From Hymenopus coronatus (Eukaryota; Arthropoda; Insecta; Mantodea; Hymenopodidae), in contig CM060883.1 in assembly GCA_030762935.1 (NCBI GenBank), positions 31,304,501 to 31,368,500 on the forward strand: 64,000 nucleotides of DNA, given 5' to 3'. The notes under the pieces were generated by a model, which was not told the DNA's origin, did not search any database, and saw only the letters and a program-made list of their open reading frames with translations. The number at the start of each line of letters is the position of its first letter. The first letter of the stretch is position 1. Positions 46,001 through 59,677 of the stretch are shown here, piece by piece. The translations under genes were made by a program, and so were the position numbers.

Positions 46001-47427
46001 TATCTCTGATGTGCTTAGTACTCATGTTATGAATTTCTAGAAAAAGAAAACAAATACATTGTTTTGGTTTTCTAATGTACACCCCCCCCCCCCCCACATT
46101 GAATTCTGCTACTACCTTGCACGTTTTACAAACTTTATATTTTGTATTGTTTCATAGTTGAATGATGAAAACTGATGATCAATGGTGGATTTGTCTGTAG
46201 GTATTTAATTGCTCTTAGATTCTTTCAGTCTTATTTCCAGATTTCTCTTGGGTTTTCCTATGTAAAAGTTTGTTGTACTCTGCATAATTGTCTGCAATGA
46301 AATCTGGAAACAGACTGAGAGAATACCTAAAGCAATTAAATACAAACAGATAGACAAATCTGCCAATGATCACTACTTCTGGTTATCAAATCATGAAATA
46401 ATACAAAATATACATCTTGTAAAACCTGCAAGGTATGCAGTAGAACTGGATGTTTGGGAAAAAATCCCCATTAAAAAAACCAAAACAATATATTAAGTTT
46501 TGATTTGTTGCCACACCCTATGGAAATTCATAACATGAGCATCAATCACATCATTGACAATCCATTAAAAAAAACACTGGAAAAGCCGCTGGATCAGTTG
46601 GAGCATGTTGGATGATGAGGTGAAAAACTCTGAAAACATGTACAGGTAAAGTAAAATTATGTTTAAGTGATGCATTAATATTACAAATTCTAACACAATA
46701 TTTAATCCAATACCCGCAACAGTTTCTAACTTTGATGCAAAATTATATTAATCTAGAGAGTGTTTCTGTATATCAATGTTGTATGTAAACAGGACAGATA
46801 AGCTGAAATTACCTGTGTTCTTTGCACACTTCTCTTGATGTTGCTCTGGATATATGGGCAGAAGACATCAAGATCAAATGGATCAACTCTGTCTTCAAAT
46901 TTGTCACTTATTTCTTGTGATTTTCCCATCAGTGTCTAAAAAGAAAAAGCAAACAGGAGTGCCTTAACAGTATTTATGCAATTCCTTAACAAGAGTGATG
47001 CATTTAGGTCAATCAATGAGAGTTAATGCTCCTTGATACATGTGTATAGATTCAAGTTGGAAAGGTAGAATCAGACTGAAAAATTCAATGACATAGCTGT
47101 AGTTCAAATTCCAGCCATGAAAGTGAATTTTTTGATTGAACTTTCCAATTGATTGAATTAATAGTATTACTTATCGAACTTGAAACTTAAGGTACTTAAA
47201 AGATTGTGATTGGCCATTTCCAATGAATATTAAGCATTAATACAACATGAAAACCTTAAGTGTATACTTAATGTGATAAAATGTCATTATTCACATTGAC
47301 AATTGGAAACATAAACAGCAGCCAAGCAAGAGAGCTGAAAAAGCTGAGCAAAGCAAAGAGGCTATGTACACATATCAGAATGAACAAGAACTAGCTTACC
47401 AGCTTAAATGTTTTTAAACTTCAGCAC

Positions 47428-47458
<31 letters not shown>

Positions 47459-50400
47459 CCACCACCACCACCAACAACAACCACCCACAAACGAACCCAC
47501 CACCACACAATTTACCATTGCAATTTATTTTTTTTGATTGATACAAATATCCCATCATGATCTTATACAGAAAAGTAGTTACCGAGCCAACACATGGCAA
47601 TAAGATGGCAGAATGATCTGATTGGGTAGTTTGTTATGTTTGACACAAACATACATTGAAAGCTTGGAGGTTCCAAGTTTCTAAGTTTACATTTAATTCA
47701 AGTTTGTTTTTATGTTTACATGACTCATTATGAATGGTTCCATTACAGTACATATCATCTAGTTTTTAAATTTATATTAGGCTTACACTTAATTTTCATT
47801 GTGAATGGAGCCTAAGTTGCCATTGGAATATATTATCTTAAAATGAATATGAAAGTGCCTTGTGGTTTACTGGGGAAAATGCAAATTTTATGCTGTGTTT
47901 GGGGAATTTAATGTTCTTTAGAAGTTTTACAAATATAGAAAATGAAAATGGTGTTTTATTTATGGGCGCTCTTTAACAGCAGTGGTTCTCAGCGTCCCAT
48001 TCTACACTGGGCGTGAGAGGCTGCTTAATTTTACTCAGAGGCCTCTCTATGAGGCTTGAGGTTCTTTTATGTGCCATAAATCTACAACACAGAACCCATA
48101 GCTTTACTTTCCTTCCGAAGGAAGCCATGCTAAGGATTTTTATGCCCAAAAAATCGTCTTCCACCAGGTTTGAACCCACAGCCTTGGGTATATGAAGTTA
48201 GTATGGTAACCTCAGTAGTTGAAGGACTTTCCTGAATAAATTGTTTCATTATTTTATCTATCCCAAAAATTGCCCCATTATTACTAATTTCCTACATATT
48301 AATCAATAACTATTTCATTCAAATTATAATTATTCTCTCTGCATTTATTAGAGCCATTGGAGGATTTAACCAAATCTCTATCAGTAAAATTTTATCTTTC
48401 TCATCACCATGGAGGTCGACTTTGCAAATATGCAAAGAGGCTTGTAATAGTGATGAGCTTAATATTAAATTAAAGAATTTGAGTACGTTTTTGTAACACA
48501 AACATCACTGAGTCTAAACAGAATGGATGCCAAACATTCCTGAACATCAAAATAATCAGAATGGAAAAACATAACCTAACATTTGGAATACATAGAAATT
48601 CCACAAATGCAGATAACTACATAAAGCATGATAGCTACAATCCCACAACATACAAATATGCAGTCTTGAACAGTCTAATGTATAGATTAGTACACATTTT
48701 CATAGAGAAAAGTGAATACCAACAAATACTCCAAATAGATACCAACAATGGTTTCCAAAAAAAAAGCAATAGGCAAGAGAATACACAAATACAAAAAGCT
48801 GAACTGTGTAACACATATAAACCACCCTACAGAACCCCCATAACCAACCTCAGTTCAGAATATTCACATATCATCCTTGGACATACAACAAATTTCAGAA
48901 AACTTCATGTCCTTATGACCAGATATGATGGGCAACTGCTGGTTTTTCTATTTTTTTGTATTTTAGGTTTCTATATGTTCCTTTAATCTGGTTTTCAAAC
49001 TTCTTTATGTCCTTCCTGTGTGTACTAGATTACAGTCTGAGCATTTAATTTAATAAATTCCAAGGTTTTTGTTTGCTGGGATAGGATCTTTTAATTTTTT
49101 GCATAACAGTTTCTAAATGCTGTAGTTGGTTTTTGGAGCTAAGATGATCACCAACATGAAGAATGCTTATTATTCAAAATCAAATCCTTAGAATAATGAC
49201 AGGGAGTAAAGTAAGAGAATCATGTAGACAAAATTTTAAACAACTGTATATTCTGCCTCTAGCATTATATAAATTTTAGAAATATTATATTTGCAAAAAG
49301 AAACAGCTCTCACTTTCAAATTAATAATGAAATTCATGCTTATAGCACTAGATTAATAACAAACATGCACATTTTCTCGACAAATACAAAATTAATGGAA
49401 TTAATGCAACCCTAAAATTATTCAATGCTTTTATCAAATCAAATAAAGGAGGGGAAAAAGACTAAAAATTCTTATACAGCAATTGTTTTAGTAGTGTAAG
49501 TATTAAGAGTAAAAACATATATTACACTCAAACTTCAAAGTAACTTACTTTATTGCAAGAGTGAAGTTTGAGTGTAATCTATGTTTTTACTCTTAATTGA
49601 TTAGTCTTCACTGTGCATTCCCATTAATGTTTTAATAATGTAGGTATCTTTATAAGTAATTTTTAGATAATTTTATGTAAAATTAAGAGGTATTTAACTA
49701 TTGTATAGTTTTGTAATTTTAAGGTATTTTATATCAATGTGAAATTTTATACAAAATTCAATCAAAAAGGATGAATAAACCATACCATACCATCTCCATC
49801 TTCAACAATGCCAATGGATTTAAGAACAAATGTGAAACACATAATCTTTTGAAATTTTTAATAAAAATATACCAGTCTTAGTCTTAATTGTACTATTCAG
49901 CTTGGGAAGGGATTAAAAGGAAAAAAAAAAATACACGAATTGCACAAGTTGAATCTGAAGCCTAGTTATTCAGTTACAAACGAGTTGTTTTACCTATCGT
50001 GAGCACTAAACAACCTCTGACAATTTATAAATATTTCTGAATCATTCCCTATGCAATCTGAATTCCAATATTACCCCATAAACTCAAGTATTATGCATTA
50101 AGATGGCGGCGCGTGGTGTTGTAACGAGAAGTCAGCTTCATAAAAGTAGTGAAAATCGTGGAAATAAATACAATGCTGTGCTTTCTAACTGCAGTAAAGT
50201 AGTTAGAAATAGGAGAGAAGATGACGGAAATGAAGATAGGGTATTGAGAGAATCAGAAGTTCGAAAAGAATTAGAACAAGTGTTCGTGGCTACAGCGGCA
50301 ACGAAAAAAAGGCGGGAAATGCATGACTGTGAGGTGGTAGCGTCGCTTCATGTTATAGTTGATATTTTAAATAAAGATCTAAAGCGTGTGCAGGAAGAAG

Positions 50401-53400
50401 TGATTGCTCTGAGAAAAGAAAACGAAGCATTGAAAATACAGCTAACAACAAAATCTGATTCGGAACCGACTCCAACATCATTACAGAAATGCCGCGATGT
50501 TTTTACGGTGGTAGGCAGAAAAGGTAAAAAGCTGCGAAGGCATTCTGAACCAAACATAACTAGACTCCATCAGTGTGATGTACCGCTATCTAATAGATAT
50601 GAAGCGCTACAAGATCAAGAAGATATTCTGGAAATATCTACTAGTCCTAAGCATGAAAACCCTGTACAGTTTAAAAAGCAAGAAGTGAAAAAATCAGATA
50701 AAACACGGAATGTTATGATAATTGGCGATTCTCTATTGAAATTCTCGGGTGAAGTATGCAGGAATAAAGGCTATGATGTTCGATGCTTCCCAGGGATTAA
50801 AGCTACAGAACTCAAACACAAAGTGGAGCAGTTAAATCTAAAAGAACTCAATCCGGAAGTTGTGGTTCTGCACGTGGGTACAAATAATATTAACCAGGGA
50901 ACTCTTGCCGAGGAGATCATGGGGGACACCATGGATCTAGTTCAATATATCCAGGAACAAGTGCCAGAAACACAAGTGGCCGTCAGCAGCATTCTACGAA
51001 GATGCGATGTTAGTGATCGGCGTATATCATTGATAAATAGTGAACTCGACTGGATGTGCAAGGTGAAAAATTGTGTGATGGTTGATGGCAATTGTTGGCT
51101 GAGCCTAAAAGACTATGGCCGAGATGGGGTGCATTTGAACAGAAGAGGGTCGTTTATATTGGGTAATCTGTTATGTAATGTGGTATCCTCTATACTGTGC
51201 AAGGGAAACTGATACCGGTCAGTGTGGATGCTAATTTTAATGTGGTAGGCTTGGATATCACCCCTAAGGTAATGCCAACAGTTACAAATAGTGATACTTG
51301 TAACAAGCTCAGGGTGATACATTTGAACATTCAGTATATAAAAACTAAGCTATTGGCATTAACTCAAATATTAAATGATGTAAATGCAGATATTTGTGTC
51401 ATAACTGAACATGGGACAAGGGATGATGAAATATGTAAAATTGATAATTACCTAGTTGGTTCCAAGTATTCTAGATCAACCTATCGGGGAGGGGGGGTTA
51501 TTATATATATCAGGGATGGAATTAAAGTCAAGAAAATTGATGTAAATAGCTATTGCACAGAAAAGGTCCTAGAGGCAGCTGCAATTAAAGTGGCAACAAA
51601 CATGGGCATCATACTCATACTTGGGATTTATCCATCACCCTCTACAGCTGTTAATGAATTCCTTCTACAACTGGAAACTATTTTAGATCATCATCTAAGT
51701 ACTGATTCAAAAGTGATTATTGCTGGGGATTTTAATGTTAATGCTGATCTCTGTGACAGATCGTACAAAAATCTAAAGGAAATATTTAGTTCCTATAATA
51801 TTGAAGATATAATTCAGGAACCAACTAGAGTGACAAATCAAACTTCCTCCATTATAGATCATGTTGCATCTAATATTAAAAACATTTCATATACTGTATT
51901 TGAAACATACATTTCTGATCATTATGCACAATTGGTTGACTTTGTTGTTGTTGGGTGTAAGAATGAAAATAGAGAAACTAGAATCATAAGGGACTTGAGC
52001 AATGAAAATATAAACAATTTAATAAATAACTTAGCTGATGTAGATTGGGAAACTGTTTTCTGTAATAGCAACAATGTAGATGATAAATGGAATGAATTTT
52101 ATAAGATATTCAAAACAAATTTTAATGCCTCATGTCCACAGAAAAATATAGTTGTAAATAATAATAAAAAAACAAAATTACCAACAGAGACAATCAAACT
52201 AAAAGAGCAAATGAGAGACATGTATGCTTTGTATAAAAGTACTTCTCTGGAATATTATAAAAACAAATATAAGAACGTAAAAAGAAATTACTTAAATAGC
52301 TTACGTAATACAAAAATTAATGAATTCAGAGAGAAAATGGGTAATACTGAAAATGTTTGCAAAACTGCATGGAGCCTGATTAATGAAACCAGAAAGCAAT
52401 CTCCATCATATCAAAATATTACACTAAAAATAAATGGGGTAATTACAGATGATCCTATTATTGTCAGTCAAAAATTCAATGATTTCTTTCTAAGTGTCCC
52501 CTCTCAAATACCAAACTTGACAAATTATATGAATACCAGTTCCTCAGCAGTTTCTTCGTTTTTTATCAAGCCGACAACAGAAAATGAAATAGGTCAAATA
52601 ATTGATAATCTACCCAATAAAACAGGCAGTGGATGGGATGAAATTAGTCCTAAGTTGTTAAAAAGGTGTAAAAGTGCTATCCTAAAGCCAATAACATATT
52701 TAATTAATAATTCAGTGGAACAGGGTCGATTTCCAGAAATTCTAAAATTGGGTGTGGTAAGACCAATATTAAAAGGGGGAGATGAACAACATACTGATAA
52801 CTATAGACCTATTACTCTAACATCTGAAATTGCCAAACTATTTGAAAGAGTTTTATTGTCAAGGCTAAATAGTTATCTAAATAAATACAATATGCTAAAA
52901 AATTTTCAACACGGTTTTAGAGAAGGACGATCCACTATTACTGCCATTAATCAATATATACATGAAGTAATTGGTAAACTAGAAAACAATGAGAAGGTCA
53001 GCACTCTATTCTTAGATTTATCTAAAGCTTTTGATTGTGTTGACCACAATATCCTAATTAGTAAGCTTGAAAATTATGGCATTAGGGGACTACCACAAGA
53101 ATTAATTTGTAGTTACTTGATTGGAAGACGACAGTATACAGAAATATCATGTAAAAAGGGGAATAAAATTCAATGGGTAAAATCAAAATTGGAAATTGTG
53201 AAGTATGGTGTACCACAAGGTTCAGTATTAGGTCCACTGTTATTTATTATGTACATCAATGATATAAAATGTTTGCAAAACACTTCTGTTATGACATATG
53301 CAGATGACACTACTGCGGTGTGCTGGAATAAAACCATAGAGGGCCTAAATGCAACCCTCAATAAAACGACTTCTGTGCTGTTAAATGATTTTAAATCCAT

Positions 53401-56400
53401 AAATCTACAGTGTAACATGCGTAAAACTACTGTAATGCATTATAGTATGTTGAATAAAAGTAGCAATCTAACTCTAAAAGTTAATAACAACATTGTACAA
53501 GAAGTGAAAATACAAAAATTTTTAGGTATTATTGTAGATAACCGGTTAACGTGGGCACAACATATTGAGTCTATATGTAATAAAATCAGCAAGTCAGTAT
53601 ACTTAATAAGATATTTTAGCAGTTATAAAAATTCTAACATTTTAAAACTCATTTATTATGGATGTATTTACCCACATTTAATCTATGGGATTGAAATATG
53701 GGGCGCTGCTGCAAAAACACATATGGACAAATTACTTTTATATCAAAAGAAAAGTGTTAGAATCATGTTTAATTTAAAATTCAGGGAATCATGCAGGGAG
53801 ACATTTATTAATAAAAGGATACTAACCATCTACTCTCTATATGCTTATAGAGCAATAATGTTTGTAATTGACAAGTGTGAACAAATAAAAAATAAACAAA
53901 TGTATGAATACAATACAAGAGGCAACATGAACTATTATAGATGTAATGTAAATAAAACTGCATCAGTGAAAGATGTACAATATCTAGGAATTAAGCTTTT
54001 TAACAAGTTACCCCCAAAAATTAAAGCAATCGCAGAGGTGTCAAAACGACAATTTAACTTAAAATTGAAGGCATATCTGTTAAATAGATGTTTATATGAT
54101 TTGGATGAGCTATAAATTATGATTTTGTACAAATGTATATATGAAATGACGTGTCTAAAATCAATGTATTGATAAACTGGACGAAATAAATATTATTATT
54201 ATTATTATAAGTATTGAACAGGAGCAAGGGATGAATCTGGTATAATTTACAATTTTCTTTCTTTCTTTTTTTTGGTAGTGTTTAATGCCTGCATTTACTA
54301 CTTGTGGCACCACAGATGATGACACTGGTGATACATGGAATGAAGATGGAGCATGGTGGAGGAAACCAGAGAACCCAGAGAAAACCTGCCCCTGCGATGC
54401 TTTGTCCACCACAAATCTCACATGAGTTTGCTTGGGATCGAACCTGGGTCATCTAGGTGAGAGGCGAATGGTCTAACCACTTGGCCATGGCTGTATCCAA
54501 TTTACATATTCTAAAATAAAATGATAATCCATAGCGATTTATTATTTAAAGCAATGGAATGGTTTCATAGAGTGGAACCTGTTCTGATTCATTTCAAGCT
54601 CTGATTTAGTGTTTAATTACCTTGTTGTCTCGTGGAACTAAAAGCAATGTGATGTACTTAACATCCAAAAGGAACTGCAATGCTTGTGCCTGTGTTACAT
54701 TTTCATTTTCACTAATTTCCTTGTAGTGGTTGTATATGTCATCTACTAAGCTTTCCATCAGGTCTTGATGAATTTTCCTGAAACAACAAGCAACAGAAGG
54801 CATTAACAGCATTAAGAGTAGTTTAGATATTAGCCAAGAATAAAATAAAGGTTACAAAAAGCTAACTAACTTCATGCAGAATCAGATGCAAAAGGTTTGT
54901 CATCACGATCCATTACCCACAAATTTTAACTCTAGGCTGCCAATAGTAACATTTATAACAGTGACTGGATCAATTTTATCTCAACAGTGTGGACATTTTT
55001 TGAGCACTATTGATGCACACTGATTGATGGGAACACCTCTGTCCTAGAAAGAGTTTGTGAAACAACAAAAGAACAAGTGCTACTTAATTCATTCTTATTT
55101 AACAGTTCATGAATGTGATGAAATGGTTCAGTGCTACACAGCCACCTTTGTTTGAATGCATGGACTGTCAGACAGGGTTTACTTGCCACCAGGAAGCACG
55201 CTGCTTGCTGGTAGTGTCAGATATTCACAGCCCCTTAAATTCAAGTGCAAATACTTCTCAAGCATTCTGTAACTACAATAATCACACTGTATTGCATATA
55301 TTTTCTCCAACTATAACTATATATTACAAGGAACATCTAATTAAACAAGAAGTAATAAACAGATATAGAAAAACTCTGACGTGTTCCATTCACATGTCAT
55401 ACTCTATCTATTGTTAAGTATCCCTATAAAAGCTTATTCTTCTAACTGCTGCATGCTAATCAAGATAAACATTAACAAAAATATTCTTATTACTTATTTC
55501 CTTGTAGGTAAACGAAAATGAGGGAATACACTAGGCTAAAGTGATAGTCAAATCTTTCAAAAGCTGGTTGCTAAGTGATGATTTTGAAATGTTGTTCTCT
55601 TTAAATGGTCTGGAGTAAAATGAAGAAAAACAAATGACAACTTTCCATTTGAGACAGGTATAAGTATTAGAAAATGTATATCAATAATGAGGAATTTCTC
55701 CAGAATGGTTAACTCTACAAAAATGAATATATCTGACATAAATTACCTCTTTTAATAAGATCTAATTTTGTGTAGTAAGATTTTGTCTATCTCATATAGT
55801 TTGCCAGTTATGCAAAAATCCTGCAGAGCGTTTCACAGGCTATTCCCAGAAATTCAAGATACACATTTAATTTGTTATGTAAATTTCTTTAATATGTGGC
55901 ATTACAATCAAATTCATTAGAGGCATTTTTGAGAAAATAAAAAAGATTGTAAAATGTTTCAAGTAATGTTTGGGGTGTGGGGATTTTCCTGAAAATCTTT
56001 GCGTGACATCCTGACATCCTAGGAAGATACTAAACCGAAATATTAAGTTTAGTACTAAACCAATTTTTTCTTTAGTTATGTGTTATACATGCACAGATTT
56101 TTTTCTAAAATTGTTTTTGTTGGATTCAGGTATGCTCAAAACATATATTTCTGGTGAAATCTCTGTCTCATATTTTTGGGTGGAATGCAATACCTTCTCT
56201 ACCTATGTAAATTGTATGAGGCAGAAACAGTAAAAATAGATTGAATATATGCATAGTTTACCAAAGAGATGTACCACTTTTCATTCTGAAATGGTGCTGC
56301 TGCTGAACTTTGTCATTCTCATATTGCTTGGGCTAACTATTTCATGGGCATGGGCAATACTATTATTTTGAAATAATATTTTCATTTTCCTTTATGCTGT

Positions 56401-59400
56401 AATTTTTATTTACTTACCGGAGTCCAGTGAAACAAGGTATTAAATTCTATAATGCCAAGGCAAAATATTATCACACCACTTGAATAAACAATTACCTATT
56501 TCAGATGTTACTTTCATGCAATTAATATTGTTTACTAGATGAACTAAGAACACTTACATTGTTTTACATTGCTGTGACTAAAATAGTGAAATACTTGAAA
56601 GTTCTTAACACTCTTCCTTATTGAACTAGGCATATAGACACAAGCCTTGAAAAGCAGATTCTTAGTTTGTATATGTCCACAGAATTTAGAATCCTTGCCT
56701 TGGACTTTGCCTGAAATACTAATTATTTTCTACCTGCCAAAATGTTAACCTTTCCCTTTTTCCAGCTCCATTTTGTACATAAATTTTTAAAAAACAATTA
56801 TTAGAAAATTATTTAATAGCTACAATCATATCATACATCATCATTAGCATTAAGTATTCAGTTTTCTGTTTTTATTACTATTATTTGTTCATCCTGCTCG
56901 CACAGTGATAGCGCACTATCTCTGGCATGGGGAGCCAGATTCGATTCCCAATACTGGAATGGGGATTATCTACCCTGCTGGGAGGACTAGATGCGTGTCT
57001 TTTCATTATCACCATCCCATGGAAGGGAAATGGCAACCCCACTGTGGTATCATCTTTGCCTGAATGCTGTGGTTGTGTTGTGATCTCCCCCACAATTTCA
57101 TCCCCGCCACTGACTGACCTTGGATTGAAAATCTTGTCATTGTCATAATTATCAATGTTGTTGTTATTAATTATTATTATTATTATTATTGGTTGCAAAG
57201 TTGTAACACTGCATTACTTAGTTGAATGCATTTCAGGAACATTGACTTGTTCCCATCTTCAGCATGTTTCCCAGTCAGTGTCAATGTTTCTGAAATACAC
57301 TCAAGTGTTTATCTGTGATGTAATGTTACAACTTCTCAACTCATTTATCTTAATTAATAACAACAATAATAATGAATAATCAAGATAAGTCTTAAATTGT
57401 TTAATGTTTTTTCATCTCTACTTTATTTCCTCAACTGGGTGAAGTGAATGATATCTTCCAAATTACTTTTCAAATAATTTCAAATCTGTGAATCAAGAGG
57501 AGATGATGTTACTTTATGTAATTTTCTATGAGAAGAATTAAGAGACTAATAAAATTAATTATACAGATAAACATATAATATAATACTGTCATGAATTCAT
57601 GTAGAAATGTATGAAGTGCTTGGAGAGAGAATGAAAGGGAGTAAACAGCACTATCCATCTCTCTCTATGTCGCTGTGGTCTATCAAGCCAGCATTTGGAA
57701 AAGACAATCTTGTAATTTGTAGTTTAATTCTATTAAAAAGTATTTTCTTCCTGAATGAGGTTATTTACTGTCTTCAAATGTTGTCTGCAATCCACTAAGC
57801 TTATTAGCAGTTCACTTAACTTCCAATGTGAAATGAAATGCACAGAAACTGTCTGATTTATTGAAATCCTGATGATCCCTCAAGCATTTCTTTCATGCAT
57901 CTCATTCCCCTCAAACTAAACCTGCAAAGTTTGATTCATGTGAGATCACAGAGGTATTTCATTTAATAATTCAGCTAGTTTGCAGTTAATTAGATTCTAT
58001 TCATCATAATGGCTGAGGGCCTCTAAAAAAAAGAAACCTTCTTTGGTTAACAACACTGCAGAATGACAGCTGGGCTAGCTCTTTCTCTTCTTCCCCCGGA
58101 CCCTTGCTGCCCCATAAAGCTTACAGCCAAGAAAAAGTGTGCACATATTATAATAATACCTGTGGCTTTCAAAGTGAATATTTTGGGGAAAAGCATTATT
58201 CTTGTCTTTAGAGAAATACTGTATTTTACATATTTGGAGTTTGAAATGTAACCATGACTGACTATCTAATGGCCAAGTTTTAATTTCTCTAAACAAAAAA
58301 TCTGATGTGTTCCATGCACATTTTTTCTACATCTCTGTAACAAATTGTTAAAAAGCTTATGCTTCTATTTACTTCATGCTAATCGAGAAAAAATTAACAG
58401 AAATAGTCTTATTACTTGCTTCCTTACAAATAGAAGCAAAATAAGGGAGTACCATAGGTTAAAGTGATAGTCAAAAGCTGGTTGCTAGTGACTGAAGTTC
58501 CTTTGTTTGTATGACAGGAGTTGACAAATTCCTGTATGAGAAAGTATAAATTTTGGAAAGCTGAAACCAAAAACAAGGGATATCTAAAAAACAATTAACT
58601 CCATGAAAAAAATGTATATAACATAAATTGTGTGTTTTAACGTGCTTTATATTTTTTGTGTGGTAAGTTTTTGTCCATCTCTTACGGTTTAGCAGTTATG
58701 TAAAATTCCGTAATATTGATTTAGAATAAAGTAATCTTCAGATGTTTATTCCCAGAAAATTCAAGATATACATTTTATTTATCAGGTAAATATCTTCAAT
58801 ATAGAATATTTTAATCAAAATCATTAGAGCCAATTTTAAGAAAATCAAAATTTTCAAAAAAAGTTCCATGTAAAGGATAGTTGGGGTGGGGGGATTTTCT
58901 TGAAAATCTTCTTGTCGCATCCTTGGAAGATACCAAATTTAAATACCAAGTTTGGCATTCAACAGTCTTTTCGTTTTTGAGCTGTGCTGTCCACAGACAC
59001 ACGCACACTGACGTTTTTCTGAAAATGCTTTTCTTGGATTCAGGGGAACCCAAAACATGTATTTCCAGTGAAATCTCGGTATCAAAATTTTGGGTGGAGT
59101 GCAATACTTTCTGTATACTATGTACATAGTGCATGTAGAGATAGTAAAAGTTAAATGAAATGATTGTTAGAATTTTATACTACAGCCACAAAACAGAGAT
59201 ATTCAATATATACTAAAAACTGCCCTTACCTGGGTAAAGTATGTGGTGCAAAAGCATTTATCTGCTGTGCCATCATAGTAAGTAATGACTGTAGTGGCAG
59301 ACTTGGCTGTGATGGAACCCTGATGTCTGATTTGATACTCTTGCCTTCATCTGCTTGCTCTTCTATGCTCACCACATCCCACTGCTGTGAAACACATCAG

Positions 59401-59639
59401 CTCATTGTGTTGGCAATGTTTATTACACAGTACACATTCTGAGATAGGGAATAATTCAAGATATAGAAAATATGGTTTTGTAATAGGTCAAATAATAAGA
59501 AATCTTGTTTTATTTACAATATATGGATACATAAGTTATAATATATTACTCTTTTTAGTGTAATTATAGATGAGTCATTCCATGTCAAACCGGACAAATT
59601 TAAAGATTTCACCACTAAGTATCCTGTACCTGTTTTGTT

Positions 59640-59677
<38 letters not shown>

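Larger units (their letters stand above)
50093..54208 (+). mobile_element. Non-LTR retrotransposon (LINE) with two open ORFs
   Basis: ORF1 carries an SGNH-type esterase domain. ORF2 has an apurinic-type endonuclease and a reverse transcriptase. The 3' end is a (TAT)n microsatellite at 54191-54208. AAGTATT at 50086-50092 and 54209-54215 is a candidate 7-bp target-site duplication, which would leave only a 10-base 5' leader. The domain set and ATT tail fit the CR1/jockey-like group; the clade is not fixed. It lies in a COG1 intron, antisense. Both ORFs are uninterrupted, suggesting recent insertion. Confidence 0.85.
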
